26,723 nt of DNA, taken from contig CBDTVL010000020.1 of assembly GCA_965363755.1 (NCBI GenBank), forward strand, positions 1 to 26,723, given 5' to 3'. This document shows, in pieces, positions 8,018 to 15,506 of this stretch (the first letter of the stretch is position 1; the number at the start of each line of letters is the position of its first letter). The DNA is from JL08 sp965363755. Its GTDB lineage: Bacteria > Pseudomonadota > Alphaproteobacteria > Rhodobacterales > Rhodobacteraceae. The position numbers were made by a program, and so were the translations under genes. The notes under the pieces were generated by a model, which had not been told where the DNA came from, made no database searches, and saw only the letters and a program-made list of their open reading frames with translations.

Positions 8018-10369
8018 CTAAGTATTAAGGATTGGGCTCACAATCACTTCTTGTCCGGCAGTCAGAGTTTTCTGTTGACCGAAGACTTCAATAATTTCGC
8101 TCACTCCGACTGCTGCCGACAGCAAGAACCGGTATTCGTCGCGTAAAATCGTGACCGCAATGTCGTTACCCTGCCATTTCAGTGAAAACTGGATGCCCGA
8201 CCACTGCTCTGGCAGCCAGGGCTTGAAGGTCATTTCGCCATGCTTGACCCGGAACCCGCCAAACCCGCAGACCAGCGATTGCCACGTGCCTCCGGCAGAG
8301 GCGATATGCATGCCGTCCTGAGTGTTGCCCTGGTTATTGATCAGATCGACAAAGGCCGAGCGCTCGAAATACCGGTGTGCGGACGAGATATCGCCGACTT
8401 CGATACCCATGATCGAGTGGATCGCCGGACTGAGTGATGATTTATGCATCGTACGCTTTTCATAGAACGCGTAGTTGGCGGCTTTGACCTCGTCGGAAAA
8501 TTCGTCAGGCAGCAGGTAGTTCAACATGATGACATCGGGCTGCTTCAACAGCATTGAGCCGTTCAGCGAGAAATGGTCGTGCCCGTCGGGATAGCACGGC
8601 ATCTGGTTATCGTCCCATTCCACGATTGGGATATCGTCAAGCTGGAAATACCCCTCGAACTGCTCGATCAGCGTGCCGGAAGGATCAACCGGCAGATAGA
8701 TCTTTTCGGCGACATTGGTCCATTTTTTGACCTCATCCGCCGTCAGGCCCAGCCGATTGAGCAGGGAGTCATGTTCTGACGATCCGGCGGCGCTGAGATC
8801 TGCGAACACACGCGCGGTCTGCTCCAGGTGCCATTTGGCCATCCGGTTTGTGAAAGTGTTGTTGTCCACATGCTCATGAAATTCGTCGGGACCAATTACG
8901 CGGGTCAGTTCGTACCGATCCGCGCCCTCGTTCAATTCAAGACGGCTGACCCAAAATCGGCTGGTCTGGTACAGAACCTCCGCGCCGAAATCGCGCATGA
9001 ATTGCTGATCGCCCGTGGCGGCGACATAACTCAGGATGCCAAATGCGACGCAAGCCGTGACATGGATCTCTTCTTCGCCGGTCCAGATCCGGTTGACGCC
9101 ATCATGGGTCCATTTTGGGGTCGTTTCCGCTCCGGTGTCGGCGGATTCCCAAGCGTATTGCGCCCCTTTGAACCCGTTCATCCGAGCATTTTTGATCGCA
9201 CCATTCAGCGTATTGTAGCGATATTTCAGCAGTGCCTTGGCGGTCTTTGGCTGGGTGAAAATATAGAATGGCAACAAGAAGATTTCCGTGTCCCAAAAGA
9301 CGTGGCCCTTATAGCCCTCTCCCGACATCGATTTGGCACCGATATTGGCGCGGGGATCGTTTTCATTGGCGGCGATCAGCAGGTGGTAAATGTTGAACCT
9401 CAACGCGCGGGTGGCTTCGACATCGCCGGTGACAACGCAATCGCAAGCCTCCCACTTGAGCCGCCAAGCTGCAACACTTTCGCTCAAACAGGTCTCGATT
9501 CCTTTGGCATGGGCAGTCTCAAGCGCCGCTTCACATCTTGCGCCCAGCTCTGCGCCATTCAGGTCGCGTGACGTGAAGATCGCGACGAGCTTGTCAAACG
9601 TATAACTCTGCCCCATGACCGCGTCGACCGAAGCTATCTGAGAAACGCTTTCATAGGAGCGTTCGGTGCCGTGAAAATTGCCTCCGACGGGAACGTCCAT
9701 TGCCGCCGCCATCCCGATTGAAATTTCCGTGTCCAGAGTTCGAGTTTCAACATAGATATGGTCCTCGTTGGCGGTTGTAGACGTCACTTTCATGTGCCGG
9801 CTTTTGGCCCATTTTTCCCACTTCACCTCGGGGTGGAACTTTGGAGTACCCTGATAGGCCGGAAGCCTGTCGAGGTTGTAGCGCTCGGCGTCCAATGCAC
9901 TTTCGACGGTGACTACAGAAGAATGGTTTTCTGGCGTGACTGTCAGACGGATGCCGCAGATATGCTGATCGGCAAAGCTGGCGAAACGCGCACTCGCGAT
10001 CCGGGTGCGGTGGCCACTGCTCTCTTCAAACAACGTGTCACGATGTAAAAGGCCGGTCTGCAAATCCAGCACGCGACGGTGCTCGACAACTTTGCAGGTC
10101 TGCGTGTTGAGCAACGTGCCACCGACCCGGACTTTTAGCGGCAACCAGGTTGGCGCGTTGACCTGGTCGATCACGGTCGAATCGTGATGGTCATAGACCC
10201 CCGACAGATACGTGCCGGTCAACTCGCCCTTGTGTCCCTCTTCCAGCGAGCCGCGGGTTCCCTGATACCCGTTACCAACCGTAAATATCGTCTCTTTGAA
10301 GTTCGCCTCTTCAAAATCGAAAGCTGTCTCTTCGATCAGCCAGTCATTGCTGCTCAGCACAGGACGCAT
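8018..10369 (-). CDS. GH65 family alpha-glucoside phosphorylase (kojibiose/trehalose/maltose phosphorylase-like)
   Basis: The 783-residue protein is a complete glycoside hydrolase family 65 enzyme. It has the N-terminal beta-sandwich signature VGNGYQGTRGSLEEGHKGEL, the (alpha/alpha)6 barrel with FWDTEIFLLPFY (from about residue 358), and the catalytic motif VIGPDEFHEH with the general acid near E496. LKQPDVIML (about 608) and HKSSLSPAIHSI (about 642) supply the phosphate-pocket region. GH65 phosphorylases invert the anomeric centre, giving beta-glucose-1-phosphate. The frame is open to 10462, but the start at 10369 has GGAG 7 bases upstream and avoids overlap with the kinase gene; 783 residues is normal for the family. 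The acceptor sugar (glucose, rhamnose, glycerol or other) is not resolved. No signal peptide is seen, so it acts in the cytoplasm on imported substrate. Confidence 0.92.
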   Translation of the reverse strand: MRPVLSSNDWLIEETAFDFEEANFKETIFTVGNGYQGTRGSLEEGHKGELTGTYLSGVYDHHDSTVIDQVNAPTWLPLKVRVGGTLLNTQTCKVVEHRRVLDLQTGLLHRDTLFEESSGHRTRIASARFASFADQHICGIRLTVTPENHSSVVTVESALDAERYNLDRLPAYQGTPKFHPEVKWEKWAKSRHMKVTSTTANEDHIYVETRTLDTEISIGMAAAMDVPVGGNFHGTERSYESVSQIASVDAVMGQSYTFDKLVAIFTSRDLNGAELGARCEAALETAHAKGIETCLSESVAAWRLKWEACDCVVTGDVEATRALRFNIYHLLIAANENDPRANIGAKSMSGEGYKGHVFWDTEIFLLPFYIFTQPKTAKALLKYRYNTLNGAIKNARMNGFKGAQYAWESADTGAETTPKWTHDGVNRIWTGEEEIHVTACVAFGILSYVAATGDQQFMRDFGAEVLYQTSRFWVSRLELNEGADRYELTRVIGPDEFHEHVDNNTFTNRMAKWHLEQTARVFADLSAAGSSEHDSLLNRLGLTADEVKKWTNVAEKIYLPVDPSGTLIEQFEGYFQLDDIPIVEWDDNQMPCYPDGHDHFSLNGSMLLKQPDVIMLNYLLPDEFSDEVKAANYAFYEKRTMHKSSLSPAIHSIMGIEVGDISSAHRYFERSAFVDLINNQGNTQDGMHIASAGGTWQSLVCGFGGFRVKHGEMTFKPWLPEQWSGIQFSLKWQGNDIAVTILRDEYRFLLSAAVGVSEIIEVFGQQKTLTAGQEVIVSPILNT

Positions 10370-10403
10370 GTCACGGCTCCGTTCAGATTTAGTTGAAGAT
10401 ACT

Positions 10404-11387
10404 TCAGTCGCCGTAAGCTTCGGCAATCTGACGTTCGGTTTCTTCCAGCGAGCCGTAGACATCCAACTCGCTGCTGGCGCATCGCTGCGCGCCCGCGGCG
10501 TTGCCGAATTGGCAGGCTTTGACGAAATCGCCGGTCTTTAGGTAACCAAAGGCGAGACCGCCGGCGAAACTGTCGCCACATCCGGTAGTGTCGACGACAT
10601 TTTCGACCAGTACGCGTTTGACAAGATGCTCCCGCACTTTACCGCTGGCGTCTTTGTGGTAGACGGCGCACCCATGCTGATCGAGCGTGACATAAAGCGC
10701 CTTAACGCCGCGATCCAGACAGTGCTGTGCAAACTTTGGCAGCTGATCCATCGTTAATTCATCGACTGTCTGTAACTCATCGGAGCCGTATTCGCCTTTG
10801 AACCAGCTGCATTGTGCTTCTTCGAGGTTCATCTTTAGCAGGTCGATATAGGGCAACCACCTGTCCCGATCGACCCAGAATTTATGGTGTCGTTCGCCAT
10901 GGATCGAACAACTGTTGGTGGGGCCATGCGCGTCAAAAACCACCAGACCCTCGCTGTTGGCCTTGATGTAGCGCAAAGTTTCCAGCGGCACCTCGAAATC
11001 GGTAATCGGAACGAAAACGAAAGCGTCGCAATCCATCAGATCGACGATGTCTTCGGGCAGAATCGGATTCATGAAACCGGTCTGTGTTTCGTTTCGCCGG
11101 TTCTGATCAACATAAACAAGGTCGATGACGGCCCCCTGATCGGCATCGCCAGTCACATGGCTTACATCAATATTCGGAAACGCCGACAGCAGATCCCTAA
11201 CCTTTGGCACATCCCTTTCGCGGACGTGGCTGACGGTATGGATTGTCGATCCCGGCCCTGCGAGTGAGGACATGCAGACCGCCGTGTAGACAGCGCAGCC
11301 GAATTTCACGAATGTGTCGCCCTGGTAGCTAGTGATATTGTCCCGCGGGATCGGACCGACTACCGCAACGTTGATCTTGTCAGACAT
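10404..11387 (-). CDS. PfkB-family carbohydrate kinase
   Basis: The 327-residue protein ends with the PfkB signature DTTGCGDSFAGG (266-277), giving the anion hole G269-G271 and catalytic base D272. The N-terminal part (VAVVGPIPRDNI) and the central VVFDAHGP and LLKMNLEEAQ blocks fit ribokinase-fold sugar kinases. It lacks features that would let me name a substrate such as ribose, fructose or adenosine. It sits between binding protein 1 (74 bp upstream) and the GH65 gene (34 bp downstream), so it belongs to the same message. It may phosphorylate the acceptor sugar freed by phosphorolysis, or the imported sugar itself. If the latter, GH65 would act on a phosphorylated glucoside. Both are inference. 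Confidence 0.85.
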   Translation of the reverse strand: MSDKINVAVVGPIPRDNITSYQGDTFVKFGCAVYTAVCMSSLAGPGSTIHTVSHVRERDVPKVRDLLSAFPNIDVSHVTGDADQGAVIDLVYVDQNRRNETQTGFMNPILPEDIVDLMDCDAFVFVPITDFEVPLETLRYIKANSEGLVVFDAHGPTNSCSIHGERHHKFWVDRDRWLPYIDLLKMNLEEAQCSWFKGEYGSDELQTVDELTMDQLPKFAQHCLDRGVKALYVTLDQHGCAVYHKDASGKVREHLVKRVLVENVVDTTGCGDSFAGGLAFGYLKTGDFVKACQFGNAAGAQRCASSELDVYGSLEETERQIAEAYGD

Positions 11388-11411
11388 TATGCGCCCTTGT
11401 CTTTTGTGGGT

Positions 11412-11433
11412 CGGCCAGCGTTATTGCGGGCCG
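11412..11433 (-). promoter_or_regulatory. Intercistronic hairpin after the first binding protein gene
   Basis: The sequence CGGCC, GC, a short loop, GC, GGCCG forms an imperfect stem within the 74-bp gap between the binding protein stop and the kinase start. No T-run follows, so it is not a full terminator. It may reduce readthrough or protect the upstream message. Confidence 0.4.
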
Positions 11434-11461
11434 GCCGGAACGGTCATTTTTTGCCGGGGCG

Positions 11462-12532
11462 TTAGTTTTGGTAGACCTGTTCACTGGTGAAGAACCCGCC
11501 ATTGATCACTGTGGCATCAATCGTATCCTTTGACACAGCAATAATAGGAGTGATGATCGTTGGGATGTCGCCAAAGCCGTTGTTAACCAGTGTATGTTCG
11601 CCTATCAGTTCGTCGATTTCAGCGTCCGGTGATTGACCGATCTTTACGGCGATGTCCGCGGCGGCGTAGGCCAGTGGCTTGATCATCTTCCAGATTTCCA
11701 GCGCTTGCACGTCACTGGCCACCAGACGTACGTTCCGGAGATCTGCGTCGGAACCGGCGACGAATACCTGCTCTGTAGAGTCAAGCTTTTCATCCCTCAA
11801 CGCTGCCAAAACACCAAATGCAAGGCCGCTATTGTTGGCGATGAACGCGTCAACGCCGTTGTCATATTCAACCAACAGGTTTTCGACAGTGTCGCGCGCT
11901 AGGTCAGGCGACCAGTCTACGTGGCTGCGGTCCGCGACTAGCTCCAGCCCGGGATGCTCGTTTATGACTTCCAGCGCGCCGCTGCTGAGGGCGGCGGCAT
12001 TGGCGTCGCCGGGCTGCCCCCGGATTAGGGCGACACGACCCGCAACGTTACCTCGCGTATTGCGAAACCAGTCGATCATCGCTTCAGCCTGCATCCGGCC
12101 AACGGCCCAGCTGTCTTGCATAACCATGACGTCCAGTGGGGCATCCTGCAGCATCGAATCGTAGCCGACGACCTTGACCCCTTGATCATTTGCCAAGTTG
12201 ACTAACGCACCGGCAGTCGCAGTATTGACCGGCTGCAAAACCAAGACGTCGATGCCTAGATCCAGCATTTCCTCGACTTGTTGCAACTGGCGTAACGGGT
12301 CATTTCCACTGCTGTCAAAGATCACGTCAGCTCCTTGCGATTCAGCGCGCGCAATGAACAGGGATTTGTCGGTCTGATACCGTGCTTCCTGCATGGTTTT
12401 TAACAGAAACCCGATTTTGACGCCGTCGCCTTGTGCGGCGGCCGCCACAGGCAGAGCTGCGGCGAAAAAACCGGCGAGGCTCAAGGCCCGCAAGCCTGTG
12501 TTACGTAGGGCTACCCATCGTGACTGTGCCAT
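11462..12532 (-). CDS. Periplasmic sugar-binding protein, XylF-like (copy 1)
   Basis: The 356-residue protein has a signal peptide (about residues 1-33, ending AAAAQ) and a type-I periplasmic binding fold like XylF. It aligns well by eye with the second binding protein of this operon (15507-16562), sharing KIGFLLKTMQEARY-type openings, QPVNTATAG, VVGYDSML, MQDSWAVGR and AGSDADL. It should deliver a sugar to the permease encoded just upstream. A tryptophan (HVDWSPDLA), paired asparagines (IANNS) and SDADL correspond to ligand contacts of XylF. The XylF arginine in its YDRM segment is serine here. A strong GGGAGGTGA ribosome site precedes the ATG. It is separated from the permease gene by a GC-rich hairpin. 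Two binding proteins may widen substrate range. Confidence 0.9.
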   Translation of the reverse strand: MAQSRWVALRNTGLRALSLAGFFAAALPVAAAAQGDGVKIGFLLKTMQEARYQTDKSLFIARAESQGADVIFDSSGNDPLRQLQQVEEMLDLGIDVLVLQPVNTATAGALVNLANDQGVKVVGYDSMLQDAPLDVMVMQDSWAVGRMQAEAMIDWFRNTRGNVAGRVALIRGQPGDANAAALSSGALEVINEHPGLELVADRSHVDWSPDLARDTVENLLVEYDNGVDAFIANNSGLAFGVLAALRDEKLDSTEQVFVAGSDADLRNVRLVASDVQALEIWKMIKPLAYAAADIAVKIGQSPDAEIDELIGEHTLVNNGFGDIPTIITPIIAVSKDTIDATVINGGFFTSEQVYQN

Positions 12533-12576
12533 GTCTCACCTCCCAATTGTCTTGTGTGATTAGGTAATTCGTCGAT

Positions 12577-12610
12577 TTGGCCCCCGGACCATTCGATCCG
12601 GGGGGGCCAA
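12577..12610 (-). promoter_or_regulatory. Strong GC-rich hairpin between permease and binding protein genes
   Basis: The arms TTGGCCCCC-GGA and TCC-GGGGGGGCCAA pair over about 12 bp, with two unpaired bases and an 8-base loop. It lies 7 bp after the permease stop and has no T-run after it. This is typical of intercistronic elements that set different transcript levels in ABC transporter operons. Confidence 0.6.
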
Positions 12611-12617
12611 TGTCAGG

Positions 12618-13781
12618 TTATTTTCTTTTCTGCATGACATCGAACCACACGGCGAGGATGATGATCAGGCCCTTGATGATGAGCTGGTAGAAGGTGACGA
12701 CGCCCAGTAGGCTCATGCCGTTGTTCAGAACCCCGATCAGCAGTGCGCCGATAATCGTGCCGCTCACTTTGCCGGAACCGCCAGCCAAGCTAGTGCCACC
12801 GATGACGACCGCCGCGATCGCGTCAAGTTCGAACATCGTGCCCAGGTTGGGCGAAGCGCCGTTTAGGCGAGAGGCCAGGATAATACCGGCCAGCGCGGCG
12901 AGGACCGAAACGACAGTGTAGACGATCATTTTCGTCCGCACAGTGTTGATGCCCGACAGGCGCGCCGCATCTTCGTTGCCGCCAAGTGCATACAGACGGC
13001 GGCCGAAACGGGTGCTGTTCAGCGTGTAGATACCAGCAAAGGCGATGACCGCAAAGATCGCGACCGGCACCGGGATACCCTTGTAACTGGTGAACACATG
13101 GAAGGCGAGCGCGAAGCCTGCGATCATGACACCGCCATTGACGATCAGTTCCGGCTTGTTCACCTCGATGCCGTGAGCAACGCTTTGTTGCACGTCTCGA
13201 AAGATCGAGAATACGGCCAAAGCGGCGCAAGCAATCAGCACGACGCTTGAGATCATCGGTGAAATGTATGCGCCGCCAATCAGAGGAAACACTTTACTCG
13301 TAACTGGGACCGAACTGCCGTTAGTCAGCGTCAACGCCAGACCGCGTCCGATCGTCAGCATGCCAAGCGTTATGATGAATGCCGGAATATTGAACTTCGC
13401 GATCCAGAAACCGTTCCATAATCCGATCCCGCCGCCGACAACCGCGAGCGTTATTGGGACAGCCAAAAAAGTCGGCACTCCGTATTGCATCAACAGGGTG
13501 CATACGACGGCTGACAGTCCGACGACGGATCCGACCGACAGGTCAATACCCGCGATCAGGATGACCATTGTCATGCCAACGGCAATGATCCCGATGATAG
13601 TCACCTGGCGGGAAAGATTGCTCAGGTTTCGCGCAGTAAAGAAGGCGTCATCGGCAAAGCTGAGACCGATGACCAAGACGATCAACGCAATCAGCGTCGC
13701 ATTTTCTTTCATAAAATTAATCAGGTGGTTTTCCTTGGTGCTTCCCGCACCTACACCCGCAACGTTGCTATCAGCACTCAT
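12618..13781 (-). CDS. Sugar ABC transporter permease, XylH/RbsC-like
   Basis: The 387-residue inner-membrane protein is rich in hydrophobic helices (roughly 9-10). It contains the family block IIAVGMTMVILIAGIDLSVG (about residues 65-84), and IPAFIITLGMLTIGRGLAL follows as in XylH/RbsC permeases. The C-terminal half has the NGASPNLGTMFELDAIAAVV and GGTSLAGGSGKVSGT segments that face the ATPase. A single permease gene is present, so a homodimer is expected. The start has an AGGGAGGAAG ribosome site and lies 12 bp after the ATPase stop. Genes on either side encode the ATPase and a binding protein. Substrate is taken to be a sugar, probably the glucoside processed by GH65. Confidence 0.9.
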   Translation of the reverse strand: MSADSNVAGVGAGSTKENHLINFMKENATLIALIVLVIGLSFADDAFFTARNLSNLSRQVTIIGIIAVGMTMVILIAGIDLSVGSVVGLSAVVCTLLMQYGVPTFLAVPITLAVVGGGIGLWNGFWIAKFNIPAFIITLGMLTIGRGLALTLTNGSSVPVTSKVFPLIGGAYISPMISSVVLIACAALAVFSIFRDVQQSVAHGIEVNKPELIVNGGVMIAGFALAFHVFTSYKGIPVPVAIFAVIAFAGIYTLNSTRFGRRLYALGGNEDAARLSGINTVRTKMIVYTVVSVLAALAGIILASRLNGASPNLGTMFELDAIAAVVIGGTSLAGGSGKVSGTIIGALLIGVLNNGMSLLGVVTFYQLIIKGLIIILAVWFDVMQKRK

Positions 13782-13793
13782 TGTCTTCCTCCC

Positions 13794-15326
13794 TTATGCG
13801 CTGCCGGTGGCATACGCCATGATTGATTCTTTTTTTGCGTCGTCTCTGGCAAAGTTCGACACGATCTCGCCCTCGCACATCACGAGGATGCGGTCGCACA
13901 TACCCAGCACTTCGGGCAGTTCGGACGAAATCATGATGATAGTGACGCCCTGCTGAACCAGTTCGTTCAGCAACTTGTAAATCTCGACCTTCGCACCGAT
14001 GTCGATGCCGCGGGTTGGTTCATCCAGGATGAATACATCGGGGCGCGAATTCAGCCATTTACCCAGAATGACTTTTTGCTGGTTTCCTCCGCTGAGCGTG
14101 CCAATGACGGTATCAATCGATGGCGTTTTCACACCCAACTGATCGACATATTCTTTGACGATTTTACGTTCCTGCTGGTCGTTGATGATGCCCAGAACTT
14201 TTGAGCTGATCGTTTCAAGCGAGCTGATCGTGGTGTTAAATGAGATCGACTTGTCCAGGAACAGACCAAGCGCCTTGCGGTCTTCGGTCAGCAGGGCGAT
14301 GCCCGCCTCGATCGCATCCTTCGGCGAATTGATGTTCAACTTTTCACCATTGAGTTTGACTTCTCCAGTGGTGTGCTGCGGATAAGCACCGAAAATGCCT
14401 TCGACCAACTCCGTCCGACCGGCCCCCATAAGGCCCGAAATGCCAAGTATCTCGCCCTTGCGGGCGACAAAGCTGGCGTTCTTCACCTTGAATGCACCAG
14501 GCAGATCAGGATTGACGACCGTCAGATTGTTCACTTCCAGTGTGATTTCGCCGGGTTCGAAGTCAGCCTTCGGAAACATATCCTTGATGTCCCGACCGAC
14601 CATGCGGGCGATGATCTGATCCAGGGTAATATCGGCAATCGGCGTCACACCACCAATCGTTTCACCGTCGCGCAGAACCGCAATCCGATCAGCGACCTGC
14701 TCGATCTCTTCCATCTTGTGCGAGATGTAGCACATGCAAACGCCATCGGCTTTCAACTTGCGAATAATGCGGAAGAGGTCTTTGACCTCCTTGTCGGTCA
14801 ACGCAGATGTCGGTTCGTCCAGAACGAGGAGCTTTGCATTCTGCGACAATGCCTTGGCGATTTCGACCATCTGCTGTTTGCCAACCGTGATGTTCTGCAC
14901 CAAATCAGTCGGCTTAATATCGTTCATACCCAGATCGGTCAGGATCTTCTGTGTCTCTGAAAAAGTCTGGTTCCAGTTGATCTTGCCCCTGGAATCCGTG
15001 AACTGCCGATCCAGGAATATATTCTCGGCGACCGTAAGGCCGGGGATCAAGTTGAGCTCCTGATAGATTATGCCAATACCAGCTTCTTCCGCTTCCTTAG
15101 TATTAGCGAACTGCACTTTCTTGCCGCGCAGAAAAATGTCGCCTTCGTATGTGGGGTAGGGCCACACGCCGCTAAGCACCTTCATCAGCGTAGACTTCCC
15201 TGCGCCGTTTTCGCCCATCAAGGCAAGCAACTCACCGGACCGGGCCTCAAAGTTGACGTTGTTTAGGGCGCGGACTCCGGGGAAGTCTTTGATGATACCC
15301 TTCATTTCCAGGACTACGTCAGACAT
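13794..15326 (-). CDS. Sugar ABC transporter ATP-binding protein, two-domain XylG/RbsA type
   Basis: The 510-residue protein carries two fused nucleotide-binding domains. Domain 1 has Walker A GENGAGKST (38-46), Walker B LLVLDEPTSAL, and a degenerate signature ITVGKQQMVEIAKAL. Domain 2 lacks a clean Walker A (ISGLMGAGRTELVEGIFG) but has a full signature LSGGNQQKVILGKWL and Walker B VFILDEPTRGID. This asymmetry is normal in RbsA/XylG/MglA proteins. It energises uptake with the permease 12 bp downstream. A weak GGGAA ribosome site precedes the ATG. It is separated from binding protein 2 by 180 bp holding a stem-loop and a perfect palindrome. Regulation is expected to be with the rest of the operon. 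Confidence 0.93.
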   Translation of the reverse strand: MSDVVLEMKGIIKDFPGVRALNNVNFEARSGELLALMGENGAGKSTLMKVLSGVWPYPTYEGDIFLRGKKVQFANTKEAEEAGIGIIYQELNLIPGLTVAENIFLDRQFTDSRGKINWNQTFSETQKILTDLGMNDIKPTDLVQNITVGKQQMVEIAKALSQNAKLLVLDEPTSALTDKEVKDLFRIIRKLKADGVCMCYISHKMEEIEQVADRIAVLRDGETIGGVTPIADITLDQIIARMVGRDIKDMFPKADFEPGEITLEVNNLTVVNPDLPGAFKVKNASFVARKGEILGISGLMGAGRTELVEGIFGAYPQHTTGEVKLNGEKLNINSPKDAIEAGIALLTEDRKALGLFLDKSISFNTTISSLETISSKVLGIINDQQERKIVKEYVDQLGVKTPSIDTVIGTLSGGNQQKVILGKWLNSRPDVFILDEPTRGIDIGAKVEIYKLLNELVQQGVTIIMISSELPEVLGMCDRILVMCEGEIVSNFARDDAKKESIMAYATGSA

Positions 15327-15371
15327 GATTATTTCCCATCATATTCAGTAATTTAGGCTGGTTATTATCTC

Positions 15372-15387
15372 GGATGCAGCTGCATCC
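15372..15387. promoter_or_regulatory. Perfect 16-bp palindrome before the ATPase gene
   Basis: The sequence GGATGCAGCTGCATCC equals its own reverse complement and lies 46 bp before the ATPase start, in the 180-bp gap after binding protein 2. No T-run follows it on the minus strand. It could be an internal operator or an RNA stem. It shares only the short ATGCAG element with the putative SorC sites, so it is not assigned to that regulator. Confidence 0.4.
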
Positions 15388-15420
15388 ACATACGCCGGAC
15401 ATCACAGGGAAGGAGGACAT

Positions 15421-15457
15421 TCTTCAAGCTTGCGCGGGGAGCGGCACGCGTTGAAGA
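15421..15457 (-). promoter_or_regulatory. Stem-loop after the second binding protein gene
   Basis: The 7-bp arms TCTTCAA and TTGAAGA enclose further pairing of GCGCG and CGCG tracts. It lies about 50 bp downstream of the binding protein stop, before the ATPase gene. Such hairpins commonly protect the binding-protein part of the message and so raise binding protein over membrane components. There is no T-run on the minus strand. Confidence 0.5.
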
Positions 15458-15506
15458 GCACAGGGGCGATCTGCCCTCCTTCAGTTGTGTGTATCCTTGG
15501 GGACGA

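Noticed and set aside
8828..9571. 247-codon plus-strand open frame inside the GH65 gene
   Set aside because: It lies antisense to a conserved enzyme gene with all motifs and has no recognisable features of its own.
10370..10462. Upstream 31-codon extension of the GH65 gene
   Set aside because: It would overlap the kinase gene, the peptide does not resemble GH65 N termini, and a better ribosome site precedes the ATG at 10369.
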